From: an uncultured Lachnoanaerobaculum sp.
Lineage (GTDB): Bacteria; Bacillota; Clostridia; Lachnospirales; Lachnospiraceae
Assembly (NCBI GenBank): GCA_938041725.1
Contig: CALISX010000402.1
Location: forward strand, 1 to 8,420
Direction of reading: 5' to 3'
DNA length: 8,420 nt
Part shown: positions 5,207 to 8,420 of the stretch, piece by piece
Layout: every line of letters begins with the position of its first letter
How positions within the stretch are numbered: the stretch's first letter is position 1
Position numbers and translations under genes: made by a program
The notes under the pieces: model-generated
Told to the model about the DNA's origin: nothing
The model's input: the letters and a program-made list of their open reading frames with translations, nothing else
Databases searched by the model: none

Positions 5207-7423
5207 TTAAAGCTTCGTTGAATCCTCAATAATCCATTTGTAAATATCATTCTTCTTATCTTTAAAAAGTTGATCTCTACTCCCTTGGAATACTATTGTC
5301 GAAAAATAATCTTTACGCCTTAGTTCAGCGAAGTAAGAGCAATAATTCAAAAACACTGGATTATGTTCCGCAATAATAAAGGTTTTCTTGCTTTTGAAAA
5401 GCTGGTCATAAATTAGTCCAATAAGTCTAAGAATTTCACGCTTTCCCAGCCCTTTTGCTGGCTCATCAAGACCAATCATGGCATATTTGTTTTCGCTTAA
5501 TGCTTCAGCAAGTTTTATTCTCTGATTTTCTCCACCAGAAAGAGTTTTTACCTTCTGACTGAGTTTCAGGTATCCGAGTCCGAGGTCTGACAGCAATTCA
5601 AGCATTTTTCCGGCCTTACTGGAGATTTGCAATTTCGAAGCAATCAGCTCATCAACCGTCATTTGCTGAATATCATAAATGTTACTTCCATTTATTTTCC
5701 ATCCCAGAACGTCTTGCAAATACCCGGTTCCATTACACTGATCACAAGTATCGAACAATCTTTCCTCGTAGAAGCTTCCAATTTCAATGACACCTGACCC
5801 ACTGCATTTATCACATGCACCTTTACTGCGCTGCGAGAAATACCCCTTATCTTTTCCCAAAGCATTCGCATAATACTTTCTTATCTCAGCAAGTATTCCG
5901 GTGTACGTTGCCGCCGTAGTGAATGAATTGCCTTTTAACGGCTTCTGTGAAACATACAGGTAGTCTTCATAATACTTTGGCAGAATCTCCCTAAGAACTA
6001 TCGTTTTCCCACATCCTGACATTCCGCAAAGAGCTAAAATAGATGAATGATGGATTTCCAATTCACTTCCTGCATAATCTACATAATCTGAAGTCAATGT
6101 ACATGTATCACTAGATATTCCTTTGAAAAACTTGTATTTTAAGGAACATTCCTGCAGTTGCTGATACTCATCCCTACTTATCAGATAACCGCCATTCTTG
6201 CCGCCGTCATAACCTAGGTAAATATTATGATCTGCTCGTCCTATAACCTTTTCATTGTGTTCCACAATAAGCAGAGTATTGTTCTTCCGTATTTCGTCTA
6301 TAATAATATCTATGATATAACCAGCCTCCGCAGGATACAAGGATGCTGTTGGTTCATCCAGAACAATCAGCAAATCATGTATCTTACCAATCAATAATTG
6401 AGCAATACGAAGTCTTTGCAACTCCCCACCGGATAATGAAGAAATCGACCTGGTAAGGTTGAGATATCCTAACCCAACTTTTTTTGATGCAGCAATAAAG
6501 GAAAGAATCGTTTCTAATGTCGGTTTCAGAGTCTTTTTAATCTCCTTTTTAAGCTTAAGCAAATTCTTTGTAAGGGTATTAAAATCCCCTGTATAGAGAT
6601 CTCTAACAGAGAAGCCTTTACAAAGTTCTTTCGACGCGGTCCCTGCTCTTAGTCTGCTGCCGCCACAGCAATCGCATTTTTTTTGAACACAGTATTGCTC
6701 ACGATTATGACAAAATATATCATCGTTTTTTTTCTCTAATCCCACAATAGGCCCGATGTAACAGCTGGTTTTAGATCTTATTCTTCCTCCGGTTTTGTAC
6801 TTAAAGATTTGTTTTCTGTTTCCCGCACCATATAGAAGTTTCTCTTTTTGTTCTTCTGAAAGCTCCTTAAAACGTTTGTTACTGTCAATTCCACATTCAT
6901 TGCAATAGGCAATCAATAACTGTCTAAAGAAATCAACATACGTTTTCTGCCAGCACCTAAAAGGCACCTCACATATTTTCTTGCTGTAATCAATAATACT
7001 GACGGGATCAGGCCGTAGTTTATACCCTAATCCTTGACATTCTCTGCATCGTCCATCTCCATTATAATTGAAATCACTCAGTGGCCGTTCCCTAATGCTT
7101 CCTGCAAGATAGATGACGAACTTCTGCAAATCAAAATAGCTCATGACAGTTGACCTTGGATTCACATTAAAATTCAATTGTTTCAATGGAATAGTCATGA
7201 TTACATCATCATAGAAATCTATATCATAATCAATTTCTACCTTGTTGTCATTGGTCATTTTGTCATATTCAGCTTGGCTTATACCTGCAATCGTACTGAA
7301 TGCAAGACTGGATTTTCCACTGCCGCTGACTCCGGCAATACAGGTCATTCCCCCCTTATACAAATCCACATCAATGTTCTTTAGATTATGTGTTTTGATT
7401 CCTCTGTAAGTTATTTTTTGCAT
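5207..7423 (-). CDS. UvrA-like twin ABC ATPase lacking the UvrB-binding region
   Basis: A cytosolic ABC ATPase of the UvrA family, 738 residues against about 940 for repair UvrA (residue numbers here count from the alternative ATG at 7435). It starts like UvrA (ITYRGIKTHNLKNIDV). First half: Walker A GVSGSGKS (35-42), NPRSTV (92-97), CRECQGLG (130-137), CDCCGGSRLR (254-263), signature LSGGELQR (334-341), Walker B VLDEP, His393. Second half: Walker A GMSGCGKT (471-478), zinc module CDKC/CDQC (541-567), LSGGENQR (632-639), LDEP, His691. The UvrB-binding region expected between NPRSTV and CRECQGLG is missing, as in class II UvrA and in antibiotic self-resistance proteins such as DrrC and Ecm16. 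Resistance to, or sensing of, a DNA-bound compound is therefore likelier than core excision repair. ATG 7423 is preferred (GGGTGG upstream, UvrA-like N-terminus); ATG 7435 is possible. Either overlaps the methyltransferase end. Confidence 0.9.
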   Translation of the reverse strand: MQKITYRGIKTHNLKNIDVDLYKGGMTCIAGVSGSGKSSLAFSTIAGISQAEYDKMTNDNKVEIDYDIDFYDDVIMTIPLKQLNFNVNPRSTVMSYFDLQKFVIYLAGSIRERPLSDFNYNGDGRCRECQGLGYKLRPDPVSIIDYSKKICEVPFRCWQKTYVDFFRQLLIAYCNECGIDSNKRFKELSEEQKEKLLYGAGNRKQIFKYKTGGRIRSKTSCYIGPIVGLEKKNDDIFCHNREQYCVQKKCDCCGGSRLRAGTASKELCKGFSVRDLYTGDFNTLTKNLLKLKKEIKKTLKPTLETILSFIAASKKVGLGYLNLTRSISSLSGGELQRLRIAQLLIGKIHDLLIVLDEPTASLYPAEAGYIIDIIIDEIRKNNTLLIVEHNEKVIGRADHNIYLGYDGGKNGGYLISRDEYQQLQECSLKYKFFKGISSDTCTLTSDYVDYAGSELEIHHSSILALCGMSGCGKTIVLREILPKYYEDYLYVSQKPLKGNSFTTAATYTGILAEIRKYYANALGKDKGYFSQRSKGACDKCSGSGVIEIGSFYEERLFDTCDQCNGTGYLQDVLGWKINGSNIYDIQQMTVDELIASKLQISSKAGKMLELLSDLGLGYLKLSQKVKTLSGGENQRIKLAEALSENKYAMIGLDEPAKGLGKREILRLIGLIYDQLFKSKKTFIIAEHNPVFLNYCSYFAELRRKDYFSTIVFQGSRDQLFKDKKNDIYKWIIEDSTKL

Positions 7424-8139
7424 GTAACCACCCATAGATAATTATCATCCAATTCATCTTCCATTTTTTCCAGCCCACTGTAATCCAATCTGCGAGCAGA
7501 GAAAACAATCTCCATATCAGCTTCTTCCATCATTTTCTTTATTTCAGAAACAAAAGGAACATGAAGGAAAAAATCGTTATCATAATCTTCCAATTGTTCT
7601 TCCCCTAATTCAAGCTGCTGTTCCCAGGTCATATCATTTACATTTATCCCGAGAGAATGTGCTTTTTCTGCCCAATATGTTTTTTCTGCTTTGTTATCCA
7701 GATACGGTGTGGTAAAAATAAAAACTCCGGTCTTCTTTAATATTCTGTGAATCTCTTTTGCTGCAGATAAGCGGTCTTCATATGTATCAAGAAGCATCAA
7801 GCCATTGAAAGAGAAGATAATGTTGTCAAATTCTTGATCGGCAAAGGGTGTTGAAAGTATATTCCCAACACAGTAATCTATCGCCCTATTTATTGCTCTC
7901 GCTGCAGCTATCATATTTTGGGCATAATCCATTCCTATAATCTGATAACCTCTTTCAAAAAGAGGAATCGTAACCCTGCCTGCTCCACAGCCAACATCAA
8001 GCGTCTTCCCTCCGGCCAAGAAATATTGATCAATCAATAACTCTTCATGATGAAAAAGTTCGGCGGAAACAAAATCACTATAATAGTTTACTGTTTCCAT
8101 ATTATTGTAACTTCTTTCATTAGATTGTTTTGTTATCAT
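7411..8139 (-). CDS. Class I SAM-dependent methyltransferase
   Basis: A 242-residue soluble methyltransferase. The SAM-binding motif I is LDVGCGAGR (47-55), the acidic residue ending strand 2 is Asp71 in GMDYAQNMI, and the strand 4 region is FDNIIFSFNGLMLL (104-117), followed by RILKKTGVFIFTTP (132-145), the usual Methyltransf_11/25 layout. The C-terminal part (about 150-242) is acidic and probably forms the substrate pocket; the target is not recognisable. The start codon lies 6 bp after the stop of the radical SAM gene, and GGAG at the end of that gene serves as ribosome site. The 3' end overlaps the UvrA-like start. Position between a SPASM maturase and a UvrA-like protein suggests it methylates the same peptide or metabolite; methylation of DNA or rRNA for resistance is an alternative. 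Confidence 0.9.
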   Translation of the reverse strand: MITKQSNERSYNNMETVNYYSDFVSAELFHHEELLIDQYFLAGGKTLDVGCGAGRVTIPLFERGYQIIGMDYAQNMIAAARAINRAIDYCVGNILSTPFADQEFDNIIFSFNGLMLLDTYEDRLSAAKEIHRILKKTGVFIFTTPYLDNKAEKTYWAEKAHSLGINVNDMTWEQQLELGEEQLEDYDNDFFLHVPFVSEIKKMMEEADMEIVFSARRLDYSGLEKMEDELDDNYLWVVTCKK

Positions 8140-8145
8140 TTTTAC

Positions 8146-8420
8146 CTACTCCAAATAATCAAGTAGAAGCTTCCGGTATTGATTTTCCTTGAATTCTGAC
8201 GTACAATCCACCGCTGTCATATCACCATTTCGTTTCAAATAATCTACCCGGCAACCACCCGCGCAAATGTATTTCAACTCGCATTTTTTACACTTAGCCA
8301 TGAAATCAGTGGATGTCGTACGATTTAATTCATTAAAGTCATCAAATATCTGTGATATATCCTCATGCAATTCCCGGTAATAGGAGGAAAACTTGCTGCA
8401 TGGATAGATCTTTCCATTGG
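8146..8420 (-). CDS. Radical SAM/SPASM peptide-modifying enzyme, partial (C-terminal end only)
   Basis: The frame is open from the right window edge to TAG at 8148-8146, giving 91 residues of a longer protein. It shows a SPASM domain: NGKIYPCSKF near the edge, then KCKKCELKYICAGGC, which is the CX2CX5CX3C auxiliary-cluster pattern, followed by a further Cys in AVDC. SPASM domains carry extra [4Fe-4S] clusters and sit at the C-terminus of radical SAM enzymes that modify peptides (sactipeptide, PQQ, mycofactocin and Cys-rich peptide maturases, anaerobic sulfatase-maturating enzymes). The radical SAM CX3CX2C core lies outside the window, so the catalytic part is inferred. A TTG at 8370 could start a short frame, but the SPASM context continues upstream of it, so that is not the true start. 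It is the first visible gene of the operon with the methyltransferase and UvrA-like protein. Confidence 0.87.
   Translation of the reverse strand, partial: NGKIYPCSKFSSYYRELHEDISQIFDDFNELNRTTSTDFMAKCKKCELKYICAGGCRVDYLKRNGDMTAVDCTSEFKENQYRKLLLDYLE

Noticed and set aside
4868..5232. Two plus-strand frames of about 80 codons in the intergenic gap, one with a CPKC motif
   Set aside because: There is no convincing ribosome site, one runs through the terminator stem, and a single CxxC is not evidence of a gene.
5207..7423. Calling this gene the housekeeping excinuclease subunit uvrA
   Set aside because: It is about 200 residues too short, lacks the UvrB-binding region, and sits in an accessory operon.

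Overview
The window reads as a Gram-positive anaerobe of the Clostridia, most plausibly a gut Lachnospiraceae-type genome. This is inferred from the gene types (OFA-family MFS carrier, AI-2E-family permease, a secreted protein made of cell-wall-binding repeats, a radical SAM/SPASM maturase), the strong AGGAGG-type ribosome sites and the simple stem-plus-U-run terminators. All seven supported genes lie on the minus strand, so transcription runs from high to low coordinates. No tRNA, rRNA, CRISPR array, transposase or recombinase is visible.

Right third (about 5207-8420, A+T-rich; sampled lines are roughly 32-38% G+C). In transcription order it holds the C-terminal end of a radical SAM/SPASM peptide-modifying enzyme (cut by the window edge), a class I SAM-dependent methyltransferase 6 bp downstream, and a 738-residue UvrA-like twin-ATPase whose start overlaps the methyltransferase end. 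The tight packing indicates one operon. The gene set resembles the tail of a RiPP (modified peptide) locus. The UvrA-like protein lacks the UvrB-binding region, as do the UvrA-type self-resistance proteins of some DNA-binding antibiotics. This is the most interesting part of the window.

Middle (4848-5206). A 359 bp gap separates this operon from the rest. It contains a strong minus-strand terminator at 4897-4924, a reasonable plus-strand sigma-A-type promoter at 4945-4972, and no convincing gene. Base composition changes across this gap, from A+T-rich on the right to visibly G+C-richer on the left (about 55% in one sampled line), so the right block may be acquired DNA.

Left two thirds (1-4847). 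In transcription order these are an AI-2E-family membrane protein (TTG start), an OFA-family major facilitator transporter with its own candidate promoter overlapped by an inverted repeat, a small secreted cell-wall-binding-repeat protein ending in a clear terminator, and a two-gene unit. That unit is a short-chain dehydrogenase (GTG start, ribosome site held in a hairpin loop) overlapping by 4 bp a phosphoribosyltransferase of the PRTase_2/TRSP type. The latter runs off the left edge just before its expected TRSP domain. In other bacteria PRTase_2/TRSP proteins occur in the nucleoside-like metabolite modules associated with ter stress/tellurite genes, so more of such a module may lie beyond base 1.
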